A stretch of 64,000 nt of DNA. It comes from Undibacterium cyanobacteriorum (GTDB taxonomy: Bacteria; Pseudomonadota; Gammaproteobacteria; Burkholderiales; Burkholderiaceae_D). Numbering within the stretch: position 1 is the first letter of the stretch; each line of letters starts with the position of its first letter. Both the position numbers and the translations under genes were made by a program. This document shows, piece by piece, positions 43,694 to 52,414 of the stretch. The notes under the pieces are model-generated. The model saw only the letters and a program-made list of their open reading frames with translations. It searched no databases and was not told the DNA's origin. The stretch spans positions 124,001 through 188,000 of the forward strand of contig NZ_CP133720.1 of the NCBI RefSeq assembly GCF_031326225.1, written 5' to 3'.

Positions 43694-44259
43694 TACTTGG
43701 TCGTTTGTAACAGGGACTTTATTTCAGCTCGAATCCGCTGCCGTGCGCTGCGCTGATCGTCGTACACGATATCATCAACGCGCCACTGTCCATCTTCATA
43801 TTTCATCCGATAATGGAGTACACGCAGGCTCGTTTGGTCGTTCGGAAATAAATAGAATTGCACCCGCACTGTGGCCTTGTCCTGCGTTTGCCGACGTTGA
43901 GGGCTTAGGCGGACTTGGAGTTTTGCGTTGCGTGCTGTTAGATGTTCGTCATGGTCTTGTGCATTGAGATAAGGATCGCCGCCACTGCCGAAGCCGCAAA
44001 TCCAGTCAGAATACTTCTTACACAGCAAGGCATTTTTCTGAATTTCTTTGGCAAACGCGATCGATAAAACCGGGCTTGGTGCAGTGGCATTTGGGGATAA
44101 ACGTATATCGAAGTTGAAGTAGTTGATATAAAAGCGCTCAATGGTTTGCAAGGCATCCTGTTGATCCTGTGCCATGCTGCTATTCGCGCCGAGGCAGCTC
44201 GCGATGAGCAGTACGCCGATGCCACATGTTGCTTTGAGTTTGCGAGAAAAGGGTTTCAT
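43693..44259 (-). CDS. DUF3828-like exported protein
   Basis: 188 residues from ATG 44259, giving a signal peptide (MKPFSRKLKATCGIGVLLIASCLGANSSMAQ). The mature part shows IERFYINYFNF, CKKYSDWICGFGSGGDPYLNAQDHDE and FPNDQTSLRVLHYRMKYEDGQWRVDDIVYD, a DUF3828-type pattern (NTF2-like fold). The two Cys in LLCKKYSDWICG may pair. Shares its end base with the GNAT start. Function unknown. Confidence 0.75.
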   Translation of the reverse strand: MKPFSRKLKATCGIGVLLIASCLGANSSMAQDQQDALQTIERFYINYFNFDIRLSPNATAPSPVLSIAFAKEIQKNALLCKKYSDWICGFGSGGDPYLNAQDHDEHLTARNAKLQVRLSPQRRQTQDKATVRVQFYLFPNDQTSLRVLHYRMKYEDGQWRVDDIVYDDQRSARQRIRAEIKSLLQTTK

Positions 44260-44269
44260 GGTGAGGGCT

Positions 44270-44671
44270 TTACGATTCAAATTTGTGTGGAATTTGCTTG
44301 GAGATCTCGATCAAATTATGGTCGGGATCGCGACAGTACACGGATAAGATGGGACCTTGTGCACCGGTTCTTTGGACTGGGCCTTCCAGAATGCTGACCC
44401 CGCAACTTTCCAGATGCTGAATCACCTCCGTGATTTCGGTGTTCGTCAACAAGCAGAGATCGATCGCACCCGGGGTTGGGTGTTGTGCTTTGGGTTCGAA
44501 TTCTTTACCAGCCTGGTGCAGATTGATTTTCTGTTGACCGAAGCTCAGTGCCACGCGCCCAGCGCCAAAGTGCACCACTTCCATTCCTAAGGCGCGTTGG
44601 TAGAAATCGCAGGTTCGGTCGATGTCAGCGACGGTGAGGACTAAATGGTCGATCTGTGTGATTTTCAGCAT
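44270..44671 (-). CDS. VOC (glyoxalase/bleomycin resistance) family protein
   Basis: 133 residues. Paired beta-alpha-beta-beta-beta modules: IDHLVLTVADIDRTCDFYQRALGMEVVHF opens the first and VQHLESCGVSILEGPVQRTGAQGPILSVYCRDPDHNLIEI closes the second. Metal ligands are likely H9, the His in KINLHQ and the Glu in LIEI. Similar to small virulence-protein-like/YaeR-type VOC proteins with no certain substrate. The end lies 10 bp before the DUF3828-like gene start, so the genes are probably co-transcribed. Confidence 0.88.
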   Translation of the reverse strand: MLKITQIDHLVLTVADIDRTCDFYQRALGMEVVHFGAGRVALSFGQQKINLHQAGKEFEPKAQHPTPGAIDLCLLTNTEITEVIQHLESCGVSILEGPVQRTGAQGPILSVYCRDPDHNLIEISKQIPHKFES

Positions 44672-44879
44672 GCTTATTTTCCGAGACGATGGTGATAGAG
44701 ATGCTTGCTCAAAAGTATTGTTTGATGCAGTGTCAGGATAAACATGTTCGCTGGAAATGTCTTCAAATTGTCTGCTAGATCTCGGAGTTTATTTGAATTG
44801 TTAAATTCTTGGCAAATCTCTAGTATGTAAGAATATTTTCCTATAAGATGCGCCTCACTTTCCCGAAATAGAATAGAAA

Positions 44880-46334
44880 ATGCAATTAAGTGTAGATTCC
44901 CGGAACGACAAGGTTTTTCTCGATGCTGAAGTCCCACTCGTGGTCGACCTTGATGGGACTTTAGTCAAGACAGATCTTCTGTGGGAGACCGCACTCATTT
45001 TGCTGCGACGCCAGCCGTGGAAATTCTTTTGGTTTTTCTTGTGGATTTTACGTGGTAAAGCTTTCTTGAAAGCCGCGATCGCCGCAGAAACCGAGCTCGA
45101 TGCCAGCCATTTGCCCTACGATCAAGTGCTTGTGCAGCAACTGCGTGAAGCGCATGCCAGTGGGCGCACTCTTATTTTAGCGACCGGTAGTCATCAAAAG
45201 TTGGCAATGGCCGTCTCACACCATCTGCAATTATTTCACGATGTGATTGCCTCCGATGGCACCATCAATACCGTGGCCGATCATAAGCGTGACATTCTAG
45301 TGCAGCGCTATGGTGAGCGCCAATTTGACTACGTTGGAAACTCCAGCGCGGACCTTGCCATTTGGCGTAGTGCTCGCCGCGCCTACTCAGTCACTACCCG
45401 TGCTTTTAAATTAGATCGCCGTCACTCCACTGAGCGAGTTGGCGGTGACCGCATGGGTTTGCCGCAAGCGCTGTTGAAGGCAATGCGACCACGTCAATGG
45501 CTGAAGAATCTGCTGGTATTCGTCCCTATTTTGGCGGCGCACTTGTTATTGAGTGATACCGTCGTCAAAGGTTTGATTGCTTTTGTGTGTTTCTCTTGTG
45601 CTGCGTCGAGTGCTTATTTGCTCAACGATACCTTAGATGTGCATGACGACAGGGTTCATCTCGAGAAGCGTAAGCGTCCTCTAGCAGCGGGTCATTTACC
45701 GCTGCCTTTGGGCCTGATGATGGCGCCAATACTGGCGGGGGCGGCGGTTGCACTCGCCTTGAGCTTAAGTTTGAAATTTCTGGCCGTGGTCTTGGTCTAT
45801 TTGTGCGCGACCTTGGTGTACTCGCTGTATTTGAAGCGACTGATGATGGTCGACGTAGTGACCTTGGCCATCCTCTACACACTGCGTATCGTCGGTGGTG
45901 GAGTGGCAACTGGCATTGAGCTTTCGTTTTGGTTGCTCTCGTTTTCGTTTTTTATCTTCCTCAGTTTGGCGCTGTTGAAACGTCATAGCGAACTGTATAA
46001 CTTGGCGAAAGCAGGAAAAGATAAAACGCGTGGCCGTGCGTATCGTGTGGAGGATAAATTAGTAGTCAGTATGCTAGGTGTGAATAGTGGTTTTGTGGCA
46101 CTGATCATCTTTATGCTGTACTTCAATTCAGAAAATGTTTTACGCCTCTACAAACAACCGGTATACCTGATCGGCATTGTGCCCATCATCATGCTGTGGT
46201 TGGGGCGTCTATGGATCTTATCTTCGCGCGGTTTAGTCAATGAAGATCCGATTCTATTTGTAAGTAAAGATAAGCGTGGTTTGGTATTGATTTTTGCCGC
46301 GCTCATGTTAGCTGTGATGGGAAGTATCGCATGA
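44880..46334 (+). CDS. HAD-phosphatase/UbiA-prenyltransferase fusion
   Basis: 484 residues. Residues 18-190 form a HAD-like domain (PLVVDLDGTLVKTDLLWE with nucleophile D24, D26 pair, plus ILATGSHQKLA and VGNSSADLAIW). Residues about 205-484 are an integral-membrane UbiA-type transferase with 8-9 helices, RPRQWLKNLLVFVPILAAH and LNDTLDVHDDRVHLEKRKRPLAAG (N-D-x-x-D motif). The fusion resembles enzymes that move phosphoribose to polyprenyl phosphate and then remove a phosphate (as in the decaprenyl-phosphoryl-arabinose route), so a lipid-linked pentose is the best guess. It overlaps the next gene by 4 bp (ATGA). Confidence 0.82.
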   Translation: MQLSVDSRNDKVFLDAEVPLVVDLDGTLVKTDLLWETALILLRRQPWKFFWFFLWILRGKAFLKAAIAAETELDASHLPYDQVLVQQLREAHASGRTLILATGSHQKLAMAVSHHLQLFHDVIASDGTINTVADHKRDILVQRYGERQFDYVGNSSADLAIWRSARRAYSVTTRAFKLDRRHSTERVGGDRMGLPQALLKAMRPRQWLKNLLVFVPILAAHLLLSDTVVKGLIAFVCFSCAASSAYLLNDTLDVHDDRVHLEKRKRPLAAGHLPLPLGLMMAPILAGAAVALALSLSLKFLAVVLVYLCATLVYSLYLKRLMMVDVVTLAILYTLRIVGGGVATGIELSFWLLSFSFFIFLSLALLKRHSELYNLAKAGKDKTRGRAYRVEDKLVVSMLGVNSGFVALIIFMLYFNSENVLRLYKQPVYLIGIVPIIMLWLGRLWILSSRGLVNEDPILFVSKDKRGLVLIFAALMLAVMGSIA

Positions 46335-46687
46335 ATCTCGCGTTGAACTGGTTGGGTTTGGTATTGTGTTTTCTTGCGGGTGTGGCCAGTGCAGTGGCGA
46401 CTTACTGTTTGCGCATGTCTCATTTACAAGCAGCCTTGAGTGACAATCCAAGCTTGACGCGGTTAATGTACTTAGGGGCGGCGGTTGCTTCTTACGGCAT
46501 TGGATTTGTCCTGTACGCCCTTGCTTTGCGTCGATTGCCGATTAGTTTTGCTTATCCTTTCATGACCGCCTGCACCATTATCTTGGTAGCTTTGGTTGGC
46601 GTGTTTTTTCTCCAAGAACCGATTGGCATTCTCAAGCTGTGTGGCTTTGCGCTGATGTTGTCTGGTGTGTTTCTACTCGCCTTGTAA
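46331..46687 (+). CDS. SMR/EamA-type small membrane transporter
   Basis: 118 residues with four membrane helices: LGLVLCFLAGVASAVATYCLRM, LMYLGAAVASYGIGFVLYALAL, AYPFMTACTIILVALVGVFFL and ILKLCGFALMLSGVFLLAL. The pattern matches SMR/ArnE-like carriers. Within this operon it is a candidate flippase for the lipid-linked sugar made by the HAD-UbiA protein. Overlap of 4 bp with that gene shows coupling. Multidrug export is the alternative. Confidence 0.78.
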   Translation: MNLALNWLGLVLCFLAGVASAVATYCLRMSHLQAALSDNPSLTRLMYLGAAVASYGIGFVLYALALRRLPISFAYPFMTACTIILVALVGVFFLQEPIGILKLCGFALMLSGVFLLAL

Positions 46688-46696
46688 TTGCCACAT

Positions 46697-48673
46697 ATGT
46701 CTCGGCTCACGTCTTTTTTTTCGCGCATTTCATCGCAATTGATTCGATACCAAACGGTATGGGTACCCTTCAGTATGATCATGGTGGTGCTGATTGCTAT
46801 CAGTACGAGTAGTATTCATTATCAAGGCGATATTGAGGAATACATACTCATGAGTGCAGCGATTGCCGATCATGGGACCCCTGATATTCGCCCCAGTGAC
46901 GTGTCGCATATCGCCACACGTTTACCTTTGATGAAGCCGAGTATGGACCTCATCGCACAAGGGATGAATCAACACGATATCGTGCCCAAAGCTGGTTTCT
47001 ATCAAAGCATTCACGGGCAGTATTTGGCGATTCATTTTTTCGCTTATTCGGCGCTCGCAGCACTTCCTTTTAAATTACTCGAGATGGGCGGCGTGAATCC
47101 GCTGAAGGCCTTCTTGTTGGTGAACTTGCTGAGTGTGTGTCTATTGGCTTGGAGTGCCAAAGTCTTTTTTGGTGATTGGATCAAAGCCAGTGCCTGCATT
47201 ATTGTGTGGATGCTCTGCGGTGGATTGAACTATTTGTATTGGTTAGGTCCCGAGGTCATGTGTGCCGCTTTCCTCAGTGCGGCTAGCTTTCTCTATCTAC
47301 GAGAGCGCCGCATTTTTGCCAGTTGCTTGGTGGGTTTCGCCGCCTTACAAAATCCCCCTATCGTATTCGCCTTAGGCTTTTTGCCTTTATTACAGTGGGC
47401 TGTAGATTATCGGGTAGATCAGAGTATTTTCAACAATCTCAGAGCTTTATTCAGGCTCGCCTTTAGGCCGATTACGATTGTTGCAGCGCTGTTGGGAGCT
47501 GCGATTTTTTCGAGCGCTGTTTTGTTCAATCTTTGGGCTTTTGAGACGCCCAATATCATCATGAAAGTAGCGACCATTCCAAGCTTAATGGGTGGTGTTC
47601 GCTTGTTTTCCTTCTTTTTCGATGTAAACCAAGGAATGTTGATCGGCTTGTGCGGTGTATGGGGCGCGATACTTATATCCTTGATGAAGCCGTCGGTGAA
47701 CCGTAAAGAATGGTTCATCTTTGCCTTGATCATCGCGTTTTCTCTTTGCCTCGCGGCGCCTGCGCTGACAACAGGAAATTGGCATTCTGGCGGGATGGGT
47801 ATGATGCGTTACGCTTTCTGGGCGGGCATGCCTTTCTTTGTTTTTTTGGCGTATTGTTGGCGAGAACGAAAACCAGGCCTTTCCGAGTTCAGTATTTTTA
47901 TAGCGATTCAGATGGCATTATCCGTCAGTGCCTTCGTGAATCTGAAGCCACATTTCAATCTCGTGTCGCATCAGATCTTGCGGCACGCACCATCTCTTTA
48001 TAACCCAGAACCTGAGCTCTTTGTCGAATTGAACGCACAGAGAGACGGCGAAGAAATGCGGGTCGATCAAGTCTACACATTTATTGACCGAGGCCTTGTT
48101 CGTAAGCGCATGTTTCATGTGTATAACCAAAGTATCGAGCAACAAATTTGTGGCGCAGGAAGTCAGCTTAAGGCAGGGCAGCGCACGGTTGAGGCCGGTT
48201 TTGGATGGCGGTATTTGAACGGTGCCGTGACGTGTGAAGAGCGTAAAACAATTACTGCGGACGACTTCAATAAGGAAGAGTTCATTCAATTTGTCAGCGG
48301 GTGGAGTCGACTGGAATTGCCAGGCGGCGATTGGAGTGGACGTTGGTCGGATGGACCAGATTCTTCCTTGCTTATCTTGGTGCCGCAAGCCTGTGAAGAA
48401 ATTGTTGTGAGTCTTGGCGGTCATTACTATGGCAGTAACCGACGCAGCCTCGTTCGCATCAACGATCAAAATATGGGATGGCACAATTTGAGGGATGCGG
48501 CGCGCTTTACACTGAAGTGCCCGACCGACGGGAAATTAGACATTCATCTACAACACGAGGCTCCGGGCCAAACCACGCCGACTGAAGAGTATCCTCAAGG
48601 GCGTCGCTTGGCTTTCTTTTTAAACACCGTGCAGATCGTACAATCTCGCATTGCCGGATCGCCCCGCCATTGA
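46697..48673 (+). CDS. Polytopic membrane protein, GT-C glycosyltransferase-like
   Basis: 658 residues from ATG 46697 (TTG 46688 is an alternative), beginning 9 bp after the SMR-like gene. About ten hydrophobic helices over residues 20-430 and a soluble extracytoplasmic C-terminal domain of ~200 residues (four Cys, beta-rich). An early extracytoplasmic DIEEYILMSAAIADHGTPDIRP loop carries an acidic DIEE motif in the place where GT-C enzymes keep their catalytic Asp. The downstream position after a polyprenyl-sugar synthase and a flippase-like protein suggests transfer of the lipid-linked sugar to a surface acceptor. The glycosyltransferase call is inferred from topology and context. Confidence 0.65.
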   Translation: MSRLTSFFSRISSQLIRYQTVWVPFSMIMVVLIAISTSSIHYQGDIEEYILMSAAIADHGTPDIRPSDVSHIATRLPLMKPSMDLIAQGMNQHDIVPKAGFYQSIHGQYLAIHFFAYSALAALPFKLLEMGGVNPLKAFLLVNLLSVCLLAWSAKVFFGDWIKASACIIVWMLCGGLNYLYWLGPEVMCAAFLSAASFLYLRERRIFASCLVGFAALQNPPIVFALGFLPLLQWAVDYRVDQSIFNNLRALFRLAFRPITIVAALLGAAIFSSAVLFNLWAFETPNIIMKVATIPSLMGGVRLFSFFFDVNQGMLIGLCGVWGAILISLMKPSVNRKEWFIFALIIAFSLCLAAPALTTGNWHSGGMGMMRYAFWAGMPFFVFLAYCWRERKPGLSEFSIFIAIQMALSVSAFVNLKPHFNLVSHQILRHAPSLYNPEPELFVELNAQRDGEEMRVDQVYTFIDRGLVRKRMFHVYNQSIEQQICGAGSQLKAGQRTVEAGFGWRYLNGAVTCEERKTITADDFNKEEFIQFVSGWSRLELPGGDWSGRWSDGPDSSLLILVPQACEEIVVSLGGHYYGSNRRSLVRINDQNMGWHNLRDAARFTLKCPTDGKLDIHLQHEAPGQTTPTEEYPQGRRLAFFLNTVQIVQSRIAGSPRH

Positions 48674-48714
48674 GGAATCCTTTGTGCGATGTTGCGAGAT
48701 GATGTCTTATCCCC

Positions 48715-49689
48715 TTAAGCAACCTGAATCACGATCTTACCAACCGCACGTCCGGTCGCACTCTTGGCATGGGCACCGATGACGTCAGTCAGTGGGAACA
48801 CGCTATCAATCACAATCTTCAACTGATCGGCGTCGATCATTTTCGCCAACTCGTTCAATTGCTGTGCATTTGGTTGAACAAAGCAGAACAGGGCTTTACC
48901 GCCGATGCTTGCCGCTTGCTGCTCGGATGGCATCGAAATAATCGAGATCAAGCGACCACCTTGCTTCAGGGTTTGCCAAGATTTGTCTTGAATCTCGCCG
49001 CCCAAAGTATCGAACACGACATCGATATCACGTAGTTGGCTGAAGTCTTGTTGGGTGTAGTCGATCACTTCATCAGCGCCCAAGGATTTGACCAAGTCGA
49101 CATTTTTGCTCGACGTCGTGGTGATCACATAAGCGCCGCGTGATTTTGCCAATTGAATCGCGAAGCTACCGACACCGCCTGCACCGGCATGTACTAACAC
49201 GCGTTCACCCGCTTGTACCGCAGCGCCTTCGATCAAAGACTGCCATGCCGTCAAAGCAGCGAGTGGCACTGCAGCTGCTTGTTGCCAGTTCGCTTTGCTA
49301 GGCTTAGCAGCGATTTCTGAGGCACGTACCGCGATAAATTCAGCATAGCTACCATCACGAGCGATATCAGGACGCGCATACACTGCATCACCGAGTTTCC
49401 AGCCTTGTACTGCACTACCAACAGCGACGATCTCACCAGCAAAATCCCAGCCAAGAATCAGTGGCAAGCGATGTGGCAGCATATCTTTCAAATAGCCTTC
49501 ACGGACTTTCCAATCGACAGGGTTGACGCTGGCAGCGTGAATTTTCACCAGCACTTCGTCCGCTTGAATGGTGGGGACTGGCGCATCTTCGTAGACCAAC
49601 ACTTCGGGGCCACCGAATTGATGAATGCGGACGGCTTTTTGGCTACTTGGTATTGTGTTTGGTACTGTGCTTGGAGTTGTAGTTTGCAT
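48715..49689 (-). CDS. NADP-dependent zinc-type oxidoreductase (quinone-reductase-like)
   Basis: 324 residues of the MDR superfamily. GroES-like N-terminal half (EVLVKIHAASVNPVDWKVREGYL, LGWDFAGEIVAVGS) and Rossmann half with VLVHAGAGGVGSFAIQLAKSRGAYVITTTSS. The structural zinc Cys cluster of alcohol dehydrogenases is absent, as in quinone or enal reductases. Divergent from the LysR regulator at 49947 with a palindrome in the shared 257 bp, so probably its target. Natural substrate unknown; electrophilic alkenals or quinones are likely for the family. Confidence 0.9.
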   Translation of the reverse strand: MQTTTPSTVPNTIPSSQKAVRIHQFGGPEVLVYEDAPVPTIQADEVLVKIHAASVNPVDWKVREGYLKDMLPHRLPLILGWDFAGEIVAVGSAVQGWKLGDAVYARPDIARDGSYAEFIAVRASEIAAKPSKANWQQAAAVPLAALTAWQSLIEGAAVQAGERVLVHAGAGGVGSFAIQLAKSRGAYVITTTSSKNVDLVKSLGADEVIDYTQQDFSQLRDIDVVFDTLGGEIQDKSWQTLKQGGRLISIISMPSEQQAASIGGKALFCFVQPNAQQLNELAKMIDADQLKIVIDSVFPLTDVIGAHAKSATGRAVGKIVIQVA

Positions 49690-49776
49690 GACTGTTTCCT
49701 TTCAAATGTGTTTTTCAATGACGCCAGTGTAGAGATCAACACGCTGCGAATAAACGGATTACAATGCATATCATTT

Positions 49777-49791
49777 ATTACGTGATGTAAT
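49777..49791. promoter_or_regulatory. Candidate LysR-type operator (ATTAC-N5-GTAAT)
   Basis: A perfect 5-bp-arm dyad ATTAC GTGAT GTAAT in the gap between the divergent oxidoreductase and lysR genes. It fits the T-N11-A rule for LysR-family sites and lies 88 bp from the oxidoreductase start and 156 bp from the lysR start. Confidence 0.6.
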
Positions 49792-49946
49792 GAAAAGACG
49801 ATGTTTTTAGCTAAAATCGAGGTCATTTCGGCAAGTATTTGAATGATTGATGTCATGGAGTGATGGTATTTCACTCCCATCGATTGCATCATCGCACCCG
49901 TATCTTGAGCAGAATCGAGAGCGTCAAACCATAAAGGAAGCAAGCC

Positions 49947-50885
49947 ATGAACCATGTCACCCGCGCCATTCATCGAGGCTTCGATGCGGTTCAACTCGGC
50001 TCCATCGAATTGTTTTGTAAGGCGGCGGAGCAGCAAAGTTTTACGGTGGCGGCGAATCTGTTGGGCATTACGCCAGCAGCGGTGAGTCGTTCTGTGGCGC
50101 GTTTGGAAGCGCGCTTGCAAGTGAAATTATTCGTCCGCACCACACGTCAAATTCGTCTCACCGATGCGGGTAAAGCCTATTACGAACAATGTACCCAAGC
50201 GCTGCAACAAATTCGCGATGCGGAATTAAATCTGTTGGGCAAACAGCGTGAACCGAGCGGCAGCTTGCGCGTCAGCCTGCCGACAACCTATGGCCATCAT
50301 CGTTTGTTGCCGCTGATGCCGCGTTTCTTTGAGCGCTATCCCAAAATCAAAATTGAATTGAATGTGGCGAATCGCAATGTTGATTTTGTCGAAGAAGGAT
50401 TCGATGTCGCCATACGACTCGGCATGCCCGACGATTCGCGTTTGGTCGCGCGCAAGCTTGAAGATGTAGTGCGCGGCACCTATGCCTCGCCTGATTATTT
50501 GAAACGCTACGGTGTGCCGCAAACCCCAGAAGATTTGCATCAACACCGCTGCTTACAATTTCTGCTGCCGAGTACAGGTCGCCCTTTTCCATGGTTCTTC
50601 AGCATCGATGGCGAAACGCGCGAATTCGATCTACAAGCCATGGTCTCCGTCACCGACGACGTCTTAGGCGCGATGACGCTGGCGAAAAACGGCGGAGGCA
50701 TCTGCCAAAGTTTTCATTACATCGTCGATGAAGATTTGAAACAGGGCCGCTTAGTCGAAGTCCTCAAAGACTACACCGGACAAACCCGCCCGTACTCGAT
50801 GGTCTATTTACCGAACCGCCTCATGTCGGCAACGGTGCGCGCTTTTGTTGATTTTGTGATGGAGGAGATTGGTAGCAGAGAGTGA
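49947..50885 (+). CDS. LysR family transcriptional regulator
   Basis: 312 residues. N-terminal winged helix LGSIELFCKAAEQQSFTVAANLLGITPAAVSRSVARLEARLQVKLFVRTTRQIRLT (about 17-72), then a periplasmic-binding-like effector domain (LRVSLPTTYGHHRLLPLMPRFFERYPKIKIEL) with the DVAIRLG segment. AGGAAG precedes the start. It lies back to back with the oxidoreductase gene and probably activates or represses it. The inducer is unknown. Its stop is immediately adjacent to the stop of the convergent gene. Confidence 0.93.
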   Translation: MNHVTRAIHRGFDAVQLGSIELFCKAAEQQSFTVAANLLGITPAAVSRSVARLEARLQVKLFVRTTRQIRLTDAGKAYYEQCTQALQQIRDAELNLLGKQREPSGSLRVSLPTTYGHHRLLPLMPRFFERYPKIKIELNVANRNVDFVEEGFDVAIRLGMPDDSRLVARKLEDVVRGTYASPDYLKRYGVPQTPEDLHQHRCLQFLLPSTGRPFPWFFSIDGETREFDLQAMVSVTDDVLGAMTLAKNGGGICQSFHYIVDEDLKQGRLVEVLKDYTGQTRPYSMVYLPNRLMSATVRAFVDFVMEEIGSRE

Positions 50886-51323
50886 TCAAGCAGCTTGTGA
50901 AATGTTTTTATGTCGACGTTGCCACCAGCTACGCGTCCATTCAAACAAGATGATGCTCATCAATAAAGCGGCGCTGACCAAAGCCAGGTAGCCGCCTAAC
51001 AATAATTGATTGAACACGGCTGCGCGCATGACGGCGAGTAAGGCGAGGCCAGCGGCACAAAAAGTCGCAATCGAAAAGCGCCTTGGGTGCGAAGACTTGC
51101 GTCCCAGCAGCAACAGGGCAGCGGGTGCTATAAAGCCAAGCGCGCCCAACCATGAATAGGGATCATCAGCAGACTGAAATACATACTCGTGTGAGATGAC
51201 CTCAGACTTGATCTCGCCACCATTGGCGCTTTCAACATAGCGTGTACATTGCGACAGCGGCAGAAACATGCAAAGGGCGAGTACAGCAGACAGCAAGAGC
51301 TTGAGGTTGTAGATCTTTGTCAT
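50886..51323 (-). CDS. Small membrane protein of unknown function
   Basis: 145 residues. N-terminal hydrophobic helix with a possible lipobox-like LSQC (MTKIYNLKLLLSAVLALCMFLPLSQC), an external loop with the VISHEYVF segment, then helices at about 60-75, 85-100 and 105-125. No family recognised. The stop directly abuts the LysR stop. Confidence 0.6.
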   Translation of the reverse strand: MTKIYNLKLLLSAVLALCMFLPLSQCTRYVESANGGEIKSEVISHEYVFQSADDPYSWLGALGFIAPAALLLLGRKSSHPRRFSIATFCAAGLALLAVMRAAVFNQLLLGGYLALVSAALLMSIILFEWTRSWWQRRHKNISQAA

Positions 51324-51434
51324 ATTATTTGTCCTTTCTGTTTCTAGCTCGTCTACGCGTGTTGCAGTAAATGGATGTTCGCGATTTCAGCTGTGATCAT
51401 TGAACGGCATCCGCCGAAACTCTATTTGTCCCAA

Positions 51435-51800
51435 CTATTCTTTAGTGAATAATTCGTAAAATTGCTGGTTCTCCCAGTCTTCATTAAACGCTTCGATCAG
51501 TTTTTCAAGTGGGCGACCTGTTGCGATCGGGTTGGGCATTTGGCGCAGCTTGTTTTCGGCCCATGCGCGGATCTCCGGCCAACGCAGCGAATGCATTAGA
51601 AACGCCAAAGGTTCATCACTCACTTGATTGCTTTCAAAAAGAGATGTCATCAGATCGACAAACTGCGACTTTGATTCAGGTGCGCCATATATGATTTCGA
51701 GACATCGGCAGTAATTCGGTTCGGCTTTCTCGAACGAATACTCGGTGTTCAAAATATTTTCGGCGGCCAGCAACTCGTTTTTCAGCTCCTGAATAATCAT
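51435..51800 (-). CDS. Small acidic protein of unknown function (immunity-like)
   Basis: 121 residues from ATG 51800 (MIIQELKNELLAAENILNTEY). The frame extends to 51836, but those codons lie inside the palindromic repeat at 51825-51873, so the shorter start is preferred. It is helical, acidic and soluble, with WPEIRAWAENKL in the middle. Small orphan proteins of this kind are common as immunity proteins in toxin loci, but no partner toxin is present; this is only a suggestion. Confidence 0.5.
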   Translation of the reverse strand: MIIQELKNELLAAENILNTEYSFEKAEPNYCRCLEIIYGAPESKSQFVDLMTSLFESNQVSDEPLAFLMHSLRWPEIRAWAENKLRQMPNPIATGRPLEKLIEAFNEDWENQQFYELFTKE

Positions 51801-51824
51801 TGTTTTACCGATCTTTTGAAGTCC

Positions 51825-51873
51825 GTAGACATCCACTCAAAAAGTTGCTTTTGTAATTGGGTGTCTTTTCAAT
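51825..51873. repeat. REP-like palindromic repeat, copy A
   Basis: 49 bp starting GTAGACATCCACTCAAAA and ending TTGGGTGTCTTTTCAAT. Its GACATCCA and TGGGTGTC ends are imperfect inverted repeats, so a single strand can fold to a hairpin. It is 46/49 identical to copy B (51953-52001). It lies next to a RAYT fragment, the enzyme class that mobilises REP elements. Confidence 0.7.
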
Positions 51874-51952
51874 CTATTACTAGCCTCCTTGAGCAAGTAG
51901 TTTGACTCATTTCTCTAGTTTTGCGTGGTACGATTTTACGGGAGGGTTACAC

Positions 51953-52001
51953 GTAGACATCTACTCAAAATGTTGCTTTTGGAATTGGGTGTCTTTTCAA
52001 T
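51953..52001. repeat. REP-like palindromic repeat, copy B
   Basis: 49 bp, differing from copy A at three positions. It ends a few bases before the point where homology to the full-length RAYT gene begins (52006), so the repeat and the RAYT fragment share a junction. Confidence 0.7.
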
Positions 52002-52005
52002 TCTC

Positions 52006-52283
52006 CAGCGTCGCAGCACTTCCTCTTCACTTAATTTCTCCGCAGCTTCACGCTCGACATGCAACACAACATGGTAATGGTTGGACATCACCGCATAAGC
52101 GCAAACCGACATCGCAAACACCTCTGATAGCTCGGCCAAACGCTCGACCACCCAGGCTTTCCGATGCGAAAAAACTTGCCCAGAGAAATGATCTTTACCC
52201 CACAAGAACACACGACGAACACAGCGCCCTATGCAGTGATAATACGGTGTTGCCTGTAAAGAGACGTAAGGTCTACGCACCAT
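52006..52283 (-). pseudogene. Truncated RAYT transposase (5' fragment)
   Basis: About 92 codons matching the N-terminus of the full RAYT at 54837-55850 almost residue for residue, including SLQATPYYHCIGRCVRRVFLWGKDHF split over the two copies and the HYH metal-binding motif. The upstream ~58 bp are also shared (52284-52341 versus 55848-55905). Homology stops at 52006. Beyond it the open frame runs through repeat B and ends at 51936 with an unrelated tail. Without the catalytic Tyr region, it cannot be an active transposase. Confidence 0.82.
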
Positions 52284-52414
52284 CGGCCTCAGTCACCTCC
52301 TTCATTTGAGAAGAAAAAACAGTGGCTTTAGTTTAGGTCAACGAATATCTCTTTATTGGACAGTCTTATAATTTACTTTTTCGATAGGGCCGTTCATTTG
52401 GTAGTTGTTACCGT

